DNA of 64,000 nucleotides, from contig NZ_CP056117.1 in the NCBI RefSeq assembly GCF_013375935.1, positions 620,001 through 684,000 of the forward strand, written 5' to 3'. The translations under genes and the position numbers were made by a program. Shown here one piece after another: positions 29,211-38,576 of this stretch; the first letter of the stretch is position 1; the number at the start of each line of letters is the position of its first letter. This DNA is from Enterobacter cloacae (GTDB lineage Bacteria; Pseudomonadota; Gammaproteobacteria; Enterobacterales; Enterobacteriaceae). The notes under the pieces were generated by a model, which saw only the letters and a program-made list of their open reading frames with translations, was not told the origin of the DNA and did not search any database.

Positions 29211-30089
29211 TCACGCGCCAAAAATCTCCTCCACCATGCCATCTACCAGCCGTTTTGCCGAACAGAGCCTCGGCATACCCAACGCAACCGTCTGCCAGCT
29301 CTGCGTCACCGACCAGCACAGCGGGTGGTTATCCGCCTGACACCAGTCCCCCAGCCAGCCCAGCATGTCTTTATAATCCGTCAGATCGGGAGAAGCGGGC
29401 GTCGTCAGCCATTGATGATAAAAATGGCGGGTCGTGGGAGAGGCATTAATCCCCTGCGCCAGATAGTTAGCCGCCATGCTGCGCAGGTTATCCTTAAGCA
29501 TTGCCGCCACATCGTGATTTGCCAGGCGGCAGGCATCGCCAAAGGCGCCCCAGCGCAGCTCCTCCAGGACAATATAGCAGCGGCCAGCCAGCGACCAGCC
29601 GTCATACTGCCTGGCCCGCCAGCGGGTAAAGATTTGCTCGCTGTGCTCCCCTGCCTGAACCATCAGGCCGCGCTGGGCAAGCGCTTTCTCTTTATAGGCG
29701 GCACGCTGGCTGAAATGAGCGGAGAGCGCCTCGCACTGCTGTAACACTCCGGGAGACTGAGGAAGGCGTGGATTAGCCTGCTGGCGCAGGGCTACCAGCC
29801 TGTCGGTCATACGGGTCAGCGCCAGGTGCCCGGGATCGAGCATACCGGCCAGCTTCTCCGCCAGCCCCATCCGTAATGCTGCATTTTCGTTGAGCATTCC
29901 CGCCATGGCCCACGCCCGCAGCCGGGCGTGCAAAATGATTTCCTGCGTCAAACGCTCACGAAACTGCAGCTGCTGTGGCCCGGAGAGGGAATGACGCGCA
30001 GCATCCACCCCCTGCACCAGATCGACCATAAATTTGGGATGAATACACTCCAGCGTCCGCCCGGGACCGTCCAGTAGCCGTGTTGTCAT
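29211..30089 (-). CDS. yjcZ: YjcZ family protein
   Basis: The protein has 292 residues, the same as E. coli YjcZ. Mostly helical with many Leu, Ala, Gln, and Trp near the C-terminus (GDWCQADNHPLCWS); no signal peptide or membrane segment. Its start overlaps the crfC stop (ATGA), so the two are translationally coupled. In E. coli yjcZ also follows crfC, and a YjcZ effect on motility has been suggested. Coupling to the dynamin-like CrfC suggests a joint function; the biochemical role is unknown. Confidence 0.88.
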   Translation of the reverse strand: MTTRLLDGPGRTLECIHPKFMVDLVQGVDAARHSLSGPQQLQFRERLTQEIILHARLRAWAMAGMLNENAALRMGLAEKLAGMLDPGHLALTRMTDRLVALRQQANPRLPQSPGVLQQCEALSAHFSQRAAYKEKALAQRGLMVQAGEHSEQIFTRWRARQYDGWSLAGRCYIVLEELRWGAFGDACRLANHDVAAMLKDNLRSMAANYLAQGINASPTTRHFYHQWLTTPASPDLTDYKDMLGWLGDWCQADNHPLCWSVTQSWQTVALGMPRLCSAKRLVDGMVEEIFGA

Positions 30090-32440
30090 GGTTGCTCTGC
30101 CGCGAATAAGGTTTGAATGTCATCGCGTAACAGTCGGGTATCTTCCTGAATCCACGCCGCTGTGGTCATACTTTGCTTCAGCTGCTGGCTAAGCGCCCGG
30201 GTTGAACGCTCATTTTGCTGCCGCACGGCAAGGCTATCACGCAAGCTTTCCTGTAAACCGGTCAGGCATAACGAAAATTCCGCAAAGAACGTTGCCATAC
30301 CCGCCGTAACAGAAACATCGACCTGCGCAGCCAAAGCTTTACGGATTTGATCGCAAAACCGATCGGTATGCTGCGTAAAGTTGTCATGAAGCTGAGCGAT
30401 GTTGATGACGTATCGTGTGCGGGTCGCCACATATTCCTCCCAGCCCCAGGACGGATTATTGAGCCAGCGCGAGACGGTCTCCCGCATGCTGCCCGTCCCT
30501 GAAGGCCGATCGGCTGGAGGGGTGTCCCGCACAATGGCATCATTAAACAGCCCGCGCGTATTGAAATTAAGCTGGTTCGCCTGAAACGCCGGAAAGCTGA
30601 TCCGCGCCCGAAAACCGGCATGGCTGAGCTGTTCTTTAATTCGCGTCTCGATGGGGCGTATGGCCTCGTTCAGAGAGCGGGCCAGCGTGGACTCCAGCTG
30701 ATCGAAGCGTAGCGCCAGCTCCCGGCTAATCCTGCTCTGCGCATCCAGCACGATCGGTTCGCATGACGATCTGATCTTATTCAGCAAAATCTGCGCCTGC
30801 CCTTCATCTTCAAGCACCAGCTGCTGGATCCCGTCCGCGTCGTCAGCATGCGCGCAGGCTGACTCACGTCCTGCTAAATCAAGAAGATAAGGACGGCTAA
30901 AAATGTCGCCTAGCGCCTGCCGAAGCGCTTCTTTCTGGCGAAGCAGGAACGCATCCGCTGCGTTGAGGGCTTCTTCGACTTCATGCTGCACCTCATCGCT
31001 TACCGCGCTCTGCCGCTGCCTGAGCATCGCCATATCCTCTTCCAGACGGGCAATATTCAGCTCCAGTTCGTCAAAGGCGACGGTCAGCCCCTGATGGCGA
31101 AAGTCCAGGTACTCTCGGGCGTTTTGCGCGTAATTAAGCAGCTTATGCGAAGCCGAACGCAGCGCGAACAGCGAGGCGTTGGCGTAAGCCGCGTAAATCA
31201 GCCTGCGGATCGGTTGCTCAAACAGCGAATCTTCCCACAGCAGATCTGCCGCGTGGCGAATATGGTCGATATCGTCCAGATCCGCCGTTCGCCAGCGTCG
31301 GCCCAGCGCGGCCTCGGCAAAATCCTGTACCCAGCGCTGATCCTGATGATCGGGAAGCCGCCCGTGGGCGTTTATCTCATAGCGGGCGCGGTTCGCCAGA
31401 TAGGCCCACATGGATGAAACGGGATAAATCTGCCCGGGCGAAATATTCCCCTTCATCAGCGTGCCGGAGATCATCGCCCGCACCTGCTCAGCATCATCGC
31501 TGTTACGATCTTTCTGATCGAACTTATTGACCAGGGCATAAAGCGGCACGGATTTTCCCGCCGCCGAAACCGCCTGACGAACCTCTGCGTCCGAAATGGA
31601 TTTGAGCTGGGTATAGTCCATTACCGCCAGCACGGCGGAGGCGCGCGCCAGCTGCTCGCTGAGCATTTTTTGCAGATGCGGCTGACCGGCCTCGTTCGGC
31701 CCCGGCGTGTCGAGCAGCGTCAGCTGGCCAAGGTGCGCATCCAGTCCGGCGAGGTGCACAAACTCCACCTCAATCACCGGAATATTTTCAATCGCCGCAT
31801 ACTCGGAAAACGGAAACTCCACGCCCAGCGCCTGGGAAAGGCGCACCAGATCGTTCAGGCTTTTCAGGCAGTGAAAGATAGGCTCTGCGCCCAGATGATG
31901 TTTTTCAAACGCCTCGCCTTTTTCGATGCGCGCCAGCAGCGTGTTCATGTCCTTGTCTATTTCCAGACGCCGCGCCAGCTTGCCGCGATCTTTATCGGAC
32001 AATTTTTTCTGCAGCTGAGAAATCAGGATATCAATGGGCGCAACGTGTAAAAAATGGAGAACCGGCTCCTTCTGGCCCGGCGTATGGCGGATTAGCGTGG
32101 GAAGCGCCGTCATCGGACGATTGCGATTGGGCAGCACCTCGGTGCCCACAATGGCATTGATGGTGGTCGATTTCCCCGCTTTCATGGTGCCAACAATCGC
32201 CAGCACCATTTCGAGGCGGGTTATTTTGCGTAATTCATTATTCAGCATCGCCTGCTGCGCATCGACGCCACGCGCGCTGAAATGTAATGGCAAAACGTTG
32301 TTATTAATGCCGCTCATCGCAGCGGCTGTACTATCCAGCTTAGCTATCGGTATTGATTTTAATGAAGCAAGATTGTTCAGCGCGAGCTGCAACAAACGTT
32401 CGGCTTCCTGGCTTAATTCAAATATGGTCTGTGTGTGCAT
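30086..32440 (-). CDS. crfC: dynamin-like GTPase CrfC (clamp-binding, chromosome partitioning)
   Basis: The protein has 784 residues, somewhat longer than I recall for E. coli CrfC (YjdA). GTPase motifs: P-loop GTMKAGKST near residue 85, DTPGPNEAG, and NKFDQKD. MLNNELRKITRLEMVLAIVG just before the P-loop is strongly conserved with E. coli. Beyond about residue 420 it is helical with long coiled-coil segments, ending RDDIQTLFAAEQP. In E. coli the protein bridges sister replication forks through the beta clamp and aids nucleoid positioning. It is the first gene of a two-gene unit with yjcZ. Confidence 0.93.
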   Translation of the reverse strand: MHTQTIFELSQEAERLLQLALNNLASLKSIPIAKLDSTAAAMSGINNNVLPLHFSARGVDAQQAMLNNELRKITRLEMVLAIVGTMKAGKSTTINAIVGTEVLPNRNRPMTALPTLIRHTPGQKEPVLHFLHVAPIDILISQLQKKLSDKDRGKLARRLEIDKDMNTLLARIEKGEAFEKHHLGAEPIFHCLKSLNDLVRLSQALGVEFPFSEYAAIENIPVIEVEFVHLAGLDAHLGQLTLLDTPGPNEAGQPHLQKMLSEQLARASAVLAVMDYTQLKSISDAEVRQAVSAAGKSVPLYALVNKFDQKDRNSDDAEQVRAMISGTLMKGNISPGQIYPVSSMWAYLANRARYEINAHGRLPDHQDQRWVQDFAEAALGRRWRTADLDDIDHIRHAADLLWEDSLFEQPIRRLIYAAYANASLFALRSASHKLLNYAQNAREYLDFRHQGLTVAFDELELNIARLEEDMAMLRQRQSAVSDEVQHEVEEALNAADAFLLRQKEALRQALGDIFSRPYLLDLAGRESACAHADDADGIQQLVLEDEGQAQILLNKIRSSCEPIVLDAQSRISRELALRFDQLESTLARSLNEAIRPIETRIKEQLSHAGFRARISFPAFQANQLNFNTRGLFNDAIVRDTPPADRPSGTGSMRETVSRWLNNPSWGWEEYVATRTRYVINIAQLHDNFTQHTDRFCDQIRKALAAQVDVSVTAGMATFFAEFSLCLTGLQESLRDSLAVRQQNERSTRALSQQLKQSMTTAAWIQEDTRLLRDDIQTLFAAEQP

Positions 32441-33027
32441 GATAAAAGCCTTTCCTTAACGCAAATTTATTACTTTTATTAAGCCACTTTTTTTAATTAT
32501 GCTTTTTAGGCTTATATGACCACGTATGGAAAACATGTTCATTTAATACAACGTACTGAAGGCAATGGAAATTTAATTCCCATTGTTGTAACGCGTGTTA
32601 AGCATCCCCTGGCCAGAAAGCCAAAAGTGAATAGACAGAGCTCATTTTCAGAAAACTTCAGGATATATCACCGTTATTTACCCACCAAAAAAGAGAGGTA
32701 TTCCCCGTCACCAAAAGATGTATAGGTTAAGAGAAGATGGATAAATAACGGCTTGTGGCTTCACCTTATCCGAAATGACACAGCGTAGCAATTTGCTGTA
32801 ATAAAATATTCGATATCGTTAGCATCATTACCATCGCTGCCGTTAGGGGCTTAAGCGTCCCTTCAATGACTGACGATACCTCTCACCCGGCAGCATTGAT
32901 ACGCTATTTTTATAAGATAATATCACCGACAAAAGTGGGGATTTGCGCTATACTCGCTGCCTTTTTCGGCATCCTGCCGTCATTTGCTGGCATTTTCCAG
33001 CGTGTTAACACTTTTGAGGATACCAAC
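32441..33027. other. divergent crfC-phnA intergenic region
   Basis: Nearly 590 bases between divergent starts. A 69-codon open frame (32516-32725) has no family resemblance and a poor start context, so I do not call it. The part before phnA has a stem-loop-rich GC stretch near 32830-32860. Promoters for both genes must lie here but none stands out. Confidence 0.4.
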
Positions 33028-33363
33028 ATGCAACTTCCACACTGCCCGAAATGCAATTCTGAATACACCTATGAAGACAATGGCATGTTCATTTGCCCGG
33101 AATGCGCCCATGAATGGAATGATGCGGAGCCTGCACCGGACAGCGATACGCTGATTGTGAAAGACGCAAACGGCAACCTGCTGGCAGACGGCGACAGCGT
33201 TACCGTAGTAAAAGATCTGAAGGTTAAAGGCAGTTCTTCCATGCTGAAGATTGGTACCAAAGTGAAAAACATCCGTCTGGTGGAAGGCGATCATAATATC
33301 GACTGCAAAATTGACGGCTTTGGACCAATGAAGCTGAAATCTGAATTTGTGAAAAAGAACTGA
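33028..33363 (+). CDS. yjdM: PhnA/YjdM zinc-ribbon protein
   Basis: The protein has 111 residues from the ATG at 33028, preceded by GAGGA; a longer open frame upstream is unlikely to be used. The N-terminal zinc ribbon has CPKC and CPEC (residues 5-8 and about 24-27); the C-terminal domain has [17 protein letters not shown] and [20 protein letters not shown], almost identical to E. coli. Its old name phnA came from proximity to the phosphonate genes, but it is not needed for C-P lyase. Function is not established. Confidence 0.95.
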   Translation: MQLPHCPKCNSEYTYEDNGMFICPECAHEWNDAEPAPDSDTLIVKDANGNLLADGDSVTVVKDLKVKGSSSMLKIGTKVKNIRLVEGDHNIDCKIDGFGPMKLKSEFVKKN

Positions 33364-33403
33364 TTTATCCGCCCGGTCGCGCTTCGCTCACCGGGCTGAC
33401 GGA
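33364..33403. repeat. REP-like palindrome after yjdM
   Basis: GCCCGGTCGCGCTTCGCTCACCGGGC-type imperfect palindrome at about 33370-33396, as in enterobacterial REP units. Confidence 0.6.
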
Positions 33404-33443
33404 TACTACACTTAACGGGCTTCTCTTACCTGAGGTAATGATT

Positions 33444-33896
33444 ATGCCCTTAAGTCCCTACGTCTCCTTCGCCGGCAACTGTGCAGAAGCCACCGCCTTC
33501 TACCAGCAGGCCGTCGGCGCAGAGCTTCTCTATAAAATCACCTTCGGTGAAATGCCAAAAGACGAAAACAGCGATGAAGGCTGCCCGTCGGGCATGAACT
33601 TCCCGGACTCCGCCATCGCCCACTCTAACGTTCGCATTGCCGGCAGCGATATCATGATGAGCGACGGGCTGCCGCCGGGCAGCAGCGCGCAGTATGCCGG
33701 ATTCACGCTGGTGCTCGACACCCAGGACGTGTCGGAAGGCAAGCGCTGGTTCGACAACCTCGCCGATGGCGGCACTATCGAAATGGCCTGGCAGGAAACC
33801 TTCTGGGCGCACGGATTCGGCACAGTGACCGACAAATACGGCGTACCGTGGATGATTAACGTCGTTAAGCAACAGCAACCGTCCCAGGCCGGATAA
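33444..33896 (+). CDS. yjdN: PhnB/YjdN glyoxalase-fold protein
   Basis: The protein has 150 residues; the ATG at 33444 lies eight bases from GAGG and matches the E. coli start, unlike the ATG six bases earlier. Two beta-alpha-beta-beta-beta repeats of the vicinal-oxygen-chelate fold are visible: SPYVSFAGNCAEATAFYQ and FGEMPK in the first, SGFTL-like YAGFTLVLDTQD and WAHGFGTVTDKYGVPW in the second. Family relatives are often called 3-demethylubiquinone methyltransferase-like, but no substrate is proven. It precedes the phn operon but is probably transcribed separately. Confidence 0.93.
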   Translation: MPLSPYVSFAGNCAEATAFYQQAVGAELLYKITFGEMPKDENSDEGCPSGMNFPDSAIAHSNVRIAGSDIMMSDGLPPGSSAQYAGFTLVLDTQDVSEGKRWFDNLADGGTIEMAWQETFWAHGFGTVTDKYGVPWMINVVKQQQPSQAG

Positions 33897-33952
33897 GCGC
33901 TGCGCATCCGGCAACCGCGCCCGGTGACGCCTGGCTCACCGGGCCTGGCGTG
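33889..33952. repeat. REP-like element downstream of yjdN
   Basis: Two palindromic units: CCGGATAAGCGCTGCGCATCCGG and CCCGGTGACGC...CACCGGG. Together they could also terminate yjdN transcription before the phn promoter. Confidence 0.65.
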
Positions 33953-33996
33953 GCTGTCATCAAACTCCGCACAACTCTTCAAATTCCCGCAACCAA

Positions 33997-34016
33997 CACT
34001 TAACCCAAATGTCACA
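33997..34016 (+). promoter_or_regulatory. candidate PhoB box upstream of phnC
   Basis: TTAACCCAAATGTCACA resembles the segment upstream of E. coli phnC that contains its Pho box; the second half-site TGTCAC is perfect and the first is weak. A separate CTGTCAT half-site is at 33954-33960. The phn operon is induced by phosphate starvation through PhoB in E. coli. Confidence 0.5.
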
Positions 34017-34060
34017 TTGATGCGCCAGCATGAGGCCACATTTATCGTGAGGCCCAGCAC

Positions 34061-34849
34061 ATGCAAACTGTCATCCGCGTCGAGAAACTGAGCAAGACCT
34101 TCAATCACAACAGGGCGCTGCATGCCGTTGATCTGACCGTCCAGCAGGGCGAAATGGTAGCACTGCTGGGGCCGTCTGGTTCAGGTAAATCCACCCTTCT
34201 GCGCCACTTAAGCGGCCTCATCACCGGTGATAAAACGCCGGAAAGCCACGTTGAGCTGCTGGGTAACACCGTGCAGCGCGCGGGCCGCCTGGCGAGCGAT
34301 ATCCGTAAAAGCCGCGCCCGCACGGGCTGTATCTTCCAGCAGTTCAACCTGGTAAACCGCCTGACGGTGCTTGAGAACGTGCTGATTGGCGCGCTCGGCA
34401 GCACCCCGTTCTGGCGCACCTGCCTGCGCTGGTTCTCCCCGTCCCAGAAGCAAGACGCCTTAAGGGCGCTGACCCGCGTCGGCATGGCCCATTTCGCCCA
34501 CCAGCGTGTTTCTACCCTGTCCGGTGGGCAACAGCAGCGTGTGGCCATTGCCCGCGCCCTGATGCAGAAAGCGAAAATCATTCTGGCCGATGAGCCTATC
34601 GCCTCGCTGGATCCGGAATCGGCCCGCATCGTGATGGAGACCCTGAGCGACATCAACAAGCACGACGGCATCACCGTGGTGGTAACGCTGCATCAGGTGG
34701 ATTACGCCCTGCGCTACTGCGAGCGGATCGTTGCCCTGCGTCAGGGGCATGTCTTCTTCGATGGCGCCAGCCACCAGTTTGATAACGAACGTTTTGATCG
34801 TCTCTACCGCAGCGTAAACCGCGTCGAAGAGCGCGCGCAGGCTGCTTAA
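34061..34849 (+). CDS. phnC: phosphonate ABC transporter ATPase PhnC
   Basis: The protein has 262 residues, equal to E. coli PhnC. Walker A GPSGSGKST (about 38-46), signature LSGGQQQR, Walker B ILADEPIASLDPES, and switch His in TLHQVDYALRYC. First gene of the complete C-P lyase operon; it powers import of phosphonates, phosphite and organophosphates with PhnD and PhnE. Confidence 0.97.
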   Translation: MQTVIRVEKLSKTFNHNRALHAVDLTVQQGEMVALLGPSGSGKSTLLRHLSGLITGDKTPESHVELLGNTVQRAGRLASDIRKSRARTGCIFQQFNLVNRLTVLENVLIGALGSTPFWRTCLRWFSPSQKQDALRALTRVGMAHFAHQRVSTLSGGQQQRVAIARALMQKAKIILADEPIASLDPESARIVMETLSDINKHDGITVVVTLHQVDYALRYCERIVALRQGHVFFDGASHQFDNERFDRLYRSVNRVEERAQAA

Positions 34850-34872
34850 CGTCCGCATAACGAGGAATGGAA

Positions 34873-35889
34873 ATGAACTACAAAGCCGTTGCCGCGCTGG
34901 CCTTCACCAGCATGTTCAGCATCAGCACCCTGCTAAGCCCGGCGTACGCCGAGGAACAGGAAAAAGCGCTGAACTTCGGCATCATTTCGACGGAATCACA
35001 GCAAAACCTGAAGCCGCAGTGGGAACCGTTCCTGAAGGACATGGAAACCAAACTGGGGATCAAAGTGAACGCCTTCTTCGCCCCGGACTACGCGGGCATC
35101 ATCCAGGGGATGCGCTTCAATAAAGTGGATATCGCCTGGTACGGCAACCTCTCCGCCATGGAAGCGGTGGACCGCGCCAACGGTCAGGTTTTTGCCCAGA
35201 CCGTTGCGGCAGATGGCTCCCCGGGCTACTGGAGCGTGCTGATCGTTAACAAAGACAGCCCGATCAACAACCTCAACGACATGATCGCCAAACGCAAAGA
35301 GCTGACGTTTGGTAACGGCGACCCGAACTCGACGTCCGGCTTCCTCGTGCCGGGCTACTACGTCTTCGCGAAAAACAACATCTCCGCCAGCGATTTCAAA
35401 CGCACGGTGAACGCCGGGCACGAAACCAACGCGCTGGCCGTGGCGAACGGGCAGGTAGACGTCGCCACCAACAACACCGAAAACCTCGACAAGCTGAAGA
35501 CCTCCGCGCCGGACAAGCTGAAGGCGCTGAAGGTCATCTGGAAATCACCGCTGATCCCCGGCGACCCGATCGTGTGGCGCAAAAATCTCTCCGAAGGCAC
35601 CAAGGACAAGGTCTACGACTTCTTCATGAACTACGGCAAAACGCCGGAAGAGAAAGGGGTTCTGGAGCGTCTGGGCTGGGCACCGTTCCGTGCCTCAAGC
35701 GATCTGCAGCTGGTCCCGATTCGCCAGCTGGCGCTGTTTAAACAGATGCAGGGCGTGAAGGATAACGCGGGTCTGAAGGAAGAGGAGAAGACCAGCAAAG
35801 TGTCGGAAATTAAGGCGCAGCTGGAAGATCTCGACCGTCTGACCGCCGCGCTGAGCGCCATGACCAGCGTGAATAAAGCGGTGCAGTAA
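34873..35889 (+). CDS. phnD: periplasmic phosphonate-binding protein PhnD
   Basis: The protein has 338 residues from the ATG seven bases after CGAGG, matching E. coli. A signal peptide is cleaved near PAYA-EEQEK. The mature protein has FGIISTESQQN, FFAPDYAGIIQGMRF and GDPNSTSGFLVPGYY, which line the phosphonate site of this family. It delivers substrates to the PhnE channel. Confidence 0.97.
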   Translation: MNYKAVAALAFTSMFSISTLLSPAYAEEQEKALNFGIISTESQQNLKPQWEPFLKDMETKLGIKVNAFFAPDYAGIIQGMRFNKVDIAWYGNLSAMEAVDRANGQVFAQTVAADGSPGYWSVLIVNKDSPINNLNDMIAKRKELTFGNGDPNSTSGFLVPGYYVFAKNNISASDFKRTVNAGHETNALAVANGQVDVATNNTENLDKLKTSAPDKLKALKVIWKSPLIPGDPIVWRKNLSEGTKDKVYDFFMNYGKTPEEKGVLERLGWAPFRASSDLQLVPIRQLALFKQMQGVKDNAGLKEEEKTSKVSEIKAQLEDLDRLTAALSAMTSVNKAVQ

Positions 35890-35899
35890 TGCTTTTCTA

Positions 35900-35996
35900 C
35901 CCCTCACCCTAACCCTCTCCCCATAGGGGAGAGGGAACTGCCCGGTGCGGTTATTTCCCCCCTCGCCCCTTTGGGGAGAGGGTCGGGGTGAGGGGA
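35900..35996. repeat. GC-rich palindromic repeat (family A) between phnD and phnE
   Basis: Two inverted copies of CCCTCACCCTAACCCTCTCC-like sequence, each containing a CTCCCC...GGGGAG hairpin. The same family recurs near 48.9, 52.7 and 56.9 kb. Inside the operon it could stabilise the phnCD message and lower phnE expression. Confidence 0.85.
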
Positions 35997-36016
35997 CATA
36001 AACCAACGGAGTTATC

Positions 36017-36796
36017 ATGCAAACCATCACTCTCCCACCGCCAAAACGCAGCTGGTTTTCGCTCATAAGCTGGGCCATTCTGCTGGCGGTGCTCGTTATC
36101 TCCTGGAAGGGCGCGGAGATGGATCCGCTGCTGCTCTTCAAGGATTCCGGCAACATGGCCACCTTCGCCGCCGACTTCTTCCCGCCGGACTTCAGCCAGT
36201 GGCAGGACTACCTCGGTGAAATGGCGATCACGCTGCAAATCGCCGTCTGGGGCACCGCCCTCGCCGTGATCCTCTCCATTCCGTTTGGCCTGATGAGCGC
36301 CGAAAACATCGTGCCGTGGTGGGTATACCAGCCCATGCGCCGCCTGATGGACGCCTGCCGCGCCATCAACGAAATGGTCTTTGCAATGCTGTTCGTGGTG
36401 GCCGTCGGCCTCGGTCCGTTCGCGGGCGTGATGGCGCTGTTCATCCATACCACCGGCGTGCTCTCCAAGCTGCTCTCGGAAGCGGTCGAAGCCATCGAGC
36501 CCGGCCCGGTGGAAGGCATCCGCGCGACCGGTGCGAACAAAATCGAAGAGATCCTCTACGGCGTGCTGCCGCAGGTCATGCCGCTGCTCATCTCCTACTC
36601 CCTGTACCGCTTTGAGTCCAACGTCCGCTCCGCCACCGTTGTCGGCATGGTCGGCGCAGGCGGGATTGGCGTCACCCTGTGGGAAGCGATTCGCGGTTTC
36701 CAGTTCCAGCAAACCTGCGCGCTGATGGTGCTTATCATCGTCACCGTCAGCCTGCTGGATTTCCTTTCTCAACGTTTGCGTAAGCACTTCATCTGA
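36017..36796 (+). CDS. phnE: phosphonate ABC transporter permease PhnE
   Basis: A 259-residue membrane protein with an uninterrupted frame, unlike E. coli K-12, whose phnE is inactivated by an 8-bp duplication. Helices from about residue 15 onward; the ATPase-coupling loop is [33 protein letters not shown] near the C-terminus is family-typical. The transporter is therefore complete and probably functional. Confidence 0.96.
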   Translation: MQTITLPPPKRSWFSLISWAILLAVLVISWKGAEMDPLLLFKDSGNMATFAADFFPPDFSQWQDYLGEMAITLQIAVWGTALAVILSIPFGLMSAENIVPWWVYQPMRRLMDACRAINEMVFAMLFVVAVGLGPFAGVMALFIHTTGVLSKLLSEAVEAIEPGPVEGIRATGANKIEEILYGVLPQVMPLLISYSLYRFESNVRSATVVGMVGAGGIGVTLWEAIRGFQFQQTCALMVLIIVTVSLLDFLSQRLRKHFI

Positions 36797-36816
36797 GAAG
36801 CGAGGCTTTGTTTTAT

Positions 36817-37542
36817 ATGCACTTATCCAGACATCCGACCAGTTACCCCACCCGCTGGCAAGAGATTGCGGCAAAGCTCGAAGTGGAGCTGCGCACGCAC
36901 TACCGCTGCGGTGACTACCTGCCCGCCGAGCAGCAGCTTGCCGACCGCTACGAGGTCAATCGTCATACCCTGCGCCGCGCCATCGACCAGCTGGTGGAGC
37001 GCGGCTGGGTGCAGCGTCGCCAGGGCGTGGGCGTGCTGGTGCTGATGCGCCCGTTTGACTATCCGCTCAACGCGCAGGCGCGCTTTAGCCAGAACCTGCT
37101 GGACCAGGGCAGCCATCCCACCAGCGAAAAGCTGCTCTCGGTACTGCGCCCGGCCTCCAGCCACGTGGCCGACGCGCTGGGGATCCAGGAGGGCGACAAC
37201 GTCGTTCATCTGCGCACGTTGCGCCGGGTAAACGGCGTGGCGGTGTGCCAGATCGACCACTACTTCGCGGATCTTACCCTCTGGCCGGTGCTGCAACATT
37301 TTGCCAGCGGTTCCCTGCACGACTTCCTTCAGGACGCCACCGGCATTGCCCTCAAACGCACCCAGACGCGCATCAGCGCCCGCCGCGCGCAGGCGAAAGA
37401 GAGCAAGGTGCTGGAAATTCCCAACATGGCCCCGCTGCTCTGCGTGCGCACCCTCAACCACCGTGACGGCGACATCAACGCAACGGAATACTCCGTCAGC
37501 CTGACCCGCGCCGACATGATTGAATTTACCATGGAGCACTGA
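36817..37542 (+). CDS. phnF: GntR/HutC-family regulator PhnF
   Basis: The protein has 241 residues from the ATG at 36817 (E. coli length). N-terminal winged helix: RCGDYLPAEQQLADRYEVNRHTLRRAIDQL; C-terminal UTRA ligand domain with PLNAQARFSQNLLDQG and ATEYSVSLTRADMIEF. It lies inside the C-P lyase operon and probably represses part of it in response to a pathway compound; E. coli PhnF is not needed for phosphonate use. Confidence 0.95.
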   Translation: MHLSRHPTSYPTRWQEIAAKLEVELRTHYRCGDYLPAEQQLADRYEVNRHTLRRAIDQLVERGWVQRRQGVGVLVLMRPFDYPLNAQARFSQNLLDQGSHPTSEKLLSVLRPASSHVADALGIQEGDNVVHLRTLRRVNGVAVCQIDHYFADLTLWPVLQHFASGSLHDFLQDATGIALKRTQTRISARRAQAKESKVLEIPNMAPLLCVRTLNHRDGDINATEYSVSLTRADMIEFTMEH

Positions 37543-37995
37543 ATGCACTTCGATACCGCCACCCGTCAGCGCTGGATGCGCGTGCTGGCCCACAGCCAGC
37601 CTGCCGCGCTGCACAGCCGCATGAAAACGCTCGGCCTGACGCCGGACTACGACACCATTCGCGCGCCGGAAATTGGCCTGGTACAAATTCAGGCGCGCAT
37701 GGGCGGCACCGGCGAGCGCTTCTTCGCCGGTGACGCCACCCTTACCCGCGCGGCAATCCGCCTGCACAGCGGCACGCTGGGTTACAGCTATGTGCTCGGC
37801 CGCGATAAACCGCACGCCGAGCGCTGCGCGGTAATAGACGCGCTTTTACAGGAACAGCCGCATTTTCAGACGTTAATGGAAACCCTTATTGCCCCGCTGG
37901 AAGCCGACCGCGCCGCACGCATTGCCGCGCGTCAGGCCGAGGTAAACACCAGCCGGGTCGACTTCTTTACGCTCGTTCGCGGAGATAACGCATGA
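37543..37995 (+). CDS. phnG: C-P lyase core subunit PhnG
   Basis: The protein has 150 residues, the E. coli size. It starts immediately after the phnF stop. Sequence [33 protein letters not shown] and [13 protein letters not shown] is typical. PhnG joins PhnH, PhnI and PhnJ in the core complex that transfers ribose triphosphate to phosphonate and cleaves the C-P bond. Confidence 0.96.
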   Translation: MHFDTATRQRWMRVLAHSQPAALHSRMKTLGLTPDYDTIRAPEIGLVQIQARMGGTGERFFAGDATLTRAAIRLHSGTLGYSYVLGRDKPHAERCAVIDALLQEQPHFQTLMETLIAPLEADRAARIAARQAEVNTSRVDFFTLVRGDNA

Positions 37996-38576
37996 CGCTT
38001 CAACCTGCTTTTACCCTTGCCGTTCAGGATGCCCAACAGAGTTTTCGTCGTCTGCTGAAGGCCATGAGCGAGCCCGGGGTGATCGTTTCGCTGCACCAGC
38101 TTTCGCAGGGCTGGCTACCGCTGAACCTCGCCTCCACCAGCGTGCTGCTGACCCTGGCCGACAACGACACCCCGGTGTGGCTGTCGGGCGCGTTACTGAA
38201 CGATATCGCCAGCCAGAACCTGCGTTTTCACACCAGCGCACCGCTGGTCGATCGGCCCCAGCAGGCGGTCTTTGCCGTGGCCGACGAGCAAATCAGCCAT
38301 GAGCAGCTGAATGCCCTGAGCGAAGGCAGTGCCGTCGCCCCTGAAACCAGCGCCACGCTGATTTTGCAGGTCTCCAGCCTGAGCGGCGGGCGCATGCTGC
38401 GCCTGACCGGTGCAGGTATTGCCGACGAACGCATGGTCGCGCCACGTCTGCCGGAGTGCATTATTCACGAGCTGACCGAGCGCCCGCATCCGTTCCCGCT
38501 GGGCATTGACCTGATCCTGACCTGCGGCGAGCGCCTGCTGGCGATCCCGCGGACCACTCACGTGGAGGTGTGCTGA
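37992..38576 (+). CDS. phnH: C-P lyase core subunit PhnH
   Basis: The protein has 194 residues; ATGA overlap with phnG. Contains [17 protein letters not shown] near the start and [19 protein letters not shown]-like C-terminal sequence. Its fold resembles a PLP-transferase subdomain without the cofactor site (family knowledge). It is a structural part of the PhnGHIJ complex. Confidence 0.96.
   Translation: MTLQPAFTLAVQDAQQSFRRLLKAMSEPGVIVSLHQLSQGWLPLNLASTSVLLTLADNDTPVWLSGALLNDIASQNLRFHTSAPLVDRPQQAVFAVADEQISHEQLNALSEGSAVAPETSATLILQVSSLSGGRMLRLTGAGIADERMVAPRLPECIIHELTERPHPFPLGIDLILTCGERLLAIPRTTHVEVC

Noticed and set aside
32516-32725. 69-codon open frame between crfC and phnA
   Set aside because: Basic, low-complexity protein with no recognisable family, poor ribosome site and no coding signal; likely chance.
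36017-36796. E. coli K-12-type 8-bp duplication in phnE
   Set aside because: The frame is continuous for 259 residues.
35951-36874. 307-codon frame opposite phnE and phnF
   Set aside because: Antisense shadow of high-GC genes; His/Asp/Gly-rich translation typical of the complement of coding DNA. The same applies to long antisense frames over phnF, phnI, phnJ, phnM, fdhF and yjcE.
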